Shown here piece after piece: positions 16,826 to 18,455 of a stretch of DNA of 18,455 nt. A program made the translations under genes and the position numbers. The notes under the pieces were generated by a model, which was given only the letters and a program-made list of their open reading frames with translations, was not told the origin of the DNA and made no database searches. Origin of the DNA: Smittium mucronatum (taxonomy: Eukaryota; Kickxellomycota; Harpellomycetes; Harpellales; Legeriomycetaceae); the NCBI GenBank assembly GCA_001953115.1, contig LSSL01004083.1, forward strand, positions 1 to 18,455. Direction: 5' to 3'. How positions within the stretch are numbered: the first letter of the stretch is position 1; each line of letters opens with the position of its first letter.

Positions 16826-16865
16826 AATAATTCGGATTTTTTTTCGATATGATGGTAACACTGAG
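16826..16865 (-). repeat. 3' inverted terminal repeat of DIRS copy C
   Basis: The plus strand reads ATTCGGATTTTTTTTCGATA followed by TGATGGTAACACTGAG. Its reverse complement (CAGTGTTACCATCATATCG...) aligns with the 5' terminal repeats of copy A (AAGTGTTACCATCTTATTG) and copy C (AAGCGGTATCATATTATTG). The inverted orientation relative to 6501-6545 is as expected for the far end of one plus-strand DIRS element. Confidence 0.6.
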
Positions 16866-18299
16866 CAAAATATAAAATGATTTTTTCACCAAAATACATA
16901 ATTTTATAGCTTTAAAGTGACTTCAGACGAAATCTATATTAGTGAAGCAATAATCTTACTTAATTTTGAGGGGGAAAAATACTTTTATTCGAATAAACGA
17001 GTTTTTGAAAATATATTAATATTTTATTTCTGGTTGGAATTAATCGGTGTATAAATCTTCAAAATATGAATAGAATTTATTTATCTATTTTATGATTAAC
17101 TCGGTGTGGTTTGTAAAAGGTTTTATTTTTTTATGTATGGGTGTTGTTTTAGTTATTGAACCCAATTTTACCCTCTGTGTAAAACACAAAAAAGTTTTAT
17201 AATCCTTTTCAATTATTTCCTTTTATTATAATCACTAAAATAACTTATTATTGTTTTTTCAATTAATTTATCTATTTGTAGAATATCCAAAAATTTTGAG
17301 ATCATTTTTTTGGTAGGACAGCTATTGTAATAACTCTATATATTTCTTAATATTTTTTAGCTTATACATTTTTTGATTTTGGGAATAAGTGGTCTATTGG
17401 TTTCATGAAATCGAAAAGGGTATCTAATTTATCTTTCCTGGTCTTAAATCGGATTCTGTTTTATCGATTTCGATAAACTGGCAAGAAATTTGCCAAGATT
17501 ATTTGATTCTCTTGCAACCAAAGTAAATATGTTGGATATTATCTCTTTTGTTATTAAATATCTTACACCTCTGTGATTCTTCAATATTTCCTTTTTTCTA
17601 TATTCTAATCGTTTATCCTTTAATAATAGTGCGGTGAAAGGTTATCTATATGTGGATCTTTATTTTTGGTACAATTTTCATTTTGTGGATTTTAAGCCAG
17701 TCAAATCCGAGTCACTTCTTGATATTATTTCTAGTTTGTACCATTTAGGATTTATCATTTTCGGAATATATTTAATTTTTATAGACTCTATTTTACGCTT
17801 TTATTAGTTTATTTATTAAATTCATCCTTAGAAACTTTTAAATTTTGTGTAGACAATGACCATTGTTCTCTATACAAGTTCAAAAAACTTTTTTTTAATC
17901 ATAATCTATGAATATTTTTATTTTAATTCTCTTTTTATTTTAAATAAATTTATAATTGCTTTTTTTCATTTAAGACTAATTTTTTAAATAACGTTTCCTA
18001 AATTGGCGAAATTGGCTACACTATACCATAAAATATACTTCTGTATGATTCCAGTATTAATTATTTTTTTTACATTTCCAATTCTCATATATTTAAAAAT
18101 TTCATGTTTACAGTAGTCTATGCAAGTATATATACTTATAATATACTTTTGAAGCATTTTATGGTTTATCTCCAATTTTTTGGAACTTTTCTTAAGGTTT
18201 TCGAGACTTTTTCTGGAGTGATTATTTCTAAGGGATTTTTATCTCAATAATTTTTTTATATATTATTTTTATGTTGTGTATTATATAATAAATCCAATC
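16866..18299. other. T-rich DNA right of copy C, no firm gene
   Basis: Beyond the terminal repeat the plus strand becomes conspicuously T-rich, the opposite of the A-rich coding strands of copies B and C. This suggests, without proof, another decayed element on the minus strand. A minus-strand stretch KTESDLRPGKIN (about 17475-17440) vaguely recalls the RT fingers motif (KTGDLRPxL). A plus-strand frame at 17448-17807 is open except for one TGA (17574-17576) and encodes GYLYVDLYFWYNFHFVDFKP in its second half; no family is recognised, and runs of this length are expected by chance here. Confidence 0.3.
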
Positions 18300-18455
18300 A
18301 TTATGATTATGATTATGATTATGATTATGATTATGATTATGATTATGATTATGATTATGATTATGATTATGATTATGATTATGATTATGATTATGATTAT
18401 GATTATGATTATGATTATGATTATGATTATGATTATGATTATGATTATGATTATG
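18300..18455. repeat. (ATTATG)26 hexamer array running to the window end
   Basis: 26 perfect copies with no variant, cut by the end of the window, so the true length is unknown. It may be a young microsatellite, an assembly end in a repeat, or a telomere-like array. The G-bearing strand points toward the end, as telomeric G strands do, but one G per six bases is poor for a telomere. Confidence 0.95.

Larger units (their letters stand above)
6501..16865 (+). mobile_element. DIRS-type retrotransposon, copy C, complete end to end but interrupted by a gypsy element
   Basis: It runs from a 5' terminal repeat (6501-6545) through leader, Gag-like ORF1, RT/RNase H and the recombinase N-terminal half. 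After the gypsy insertion (10090-15808) come the recombinase C-terminal half and an inverted 3' terminal repeat (16826-16865). Without the insertion its length would be about 4.6 kb, normal for DIRS elements. All genes are badly decayed. The agreement of the split recombinase with the position and orientation of the distal terminal repeat is what makes the nested reading persuasive; the exact insertion site is not fixed. Confidence 0.6.

Noticed and set aside
17984..18175. Minus-strand open frame of 63 codons before the hexamer array
   Set aside because: Its length is expected by chance in this composition and no motif is recognised.
18300..18455. CRISPR-like array
   Set aside because: The 6-base units are directly joined with no spacers.

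Overview
This strongly AT-rich window holds no recognisable host gene. I read it as a graveyard of retrotransposons, probably from an early-diverging fungus. The three tyrosine-recombinase (DIRS-type) retroelements have a Gag-like ORF1 that resembles those I remember from Mucoromycota, and the fourth element is a Ty3/gypsy chromovirus with a C-terminal chromodomain. The taxon is an inference from element types and base composition, not from a host marker. No tRNA, rRNA, CRISPR array or bacterial-type operon is visible.

Layout. (1) DIRS copy A lies on the minus strand from 1 to about 3032. It has a leader with a terminal repeat, an open Gag-like ORF1, then an overlapping reverse transcriptase / RNase H reading frame that runs to the window edge and is broken by only three in-frame stops. 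Its RT frame contains two back-to-back DNA foldbacks, one with two 38-base arms. (2) DIRS copy B lies on the plus strand from about 3140 to 6190. It is head-to-head with A, lacks its 5' end and Gag, and carries decayed RT/RNase H and a still recognisable tyrosine recombinase. (3) DIRS copy C lies on the plus strand, from a 5' terminal repeat at about 6501 to a matching inverted 3' terminal repeat at about 16865. Its Gag, RT/RNase H and recombinase are all heavily decayed. (4) A Ty3/gypsy element on the minus strand (10090-15808) sits inside copy C and splits its recombinase gene. It has two unequal LTRs and a gag, protease, RT, RNase H, integrase and chromodomain. (5) From 16866 to 18299 is T-rich DNA with nothing firm in it. 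(6) From 18300 to the last base are 26 perfect copies of ATTATG.

In life each DIRS element would have used ORF1 as a capsid-like protein, RT/RNase H to make cDNA, and the tyrosine recombinase in place of an integrase to insert a circular intermediate. The gypsy element would have used gag-pol with an integrase steered by its chromodomain. None can work as it stands: all four RTs have lost the standard YxDD catalytic pair (YLED in A, YPKD in B, no recognisable motif in C, YLEY in gypsy), and most frames carry stops and frameshifts. The best leads are the nested C/gypsy structure read from matching terminal repeats, the large foldback inside A's RT frame, the microhomology deletion that removed the promoter part of one LTR, and the perfect hexamer array at the window end.
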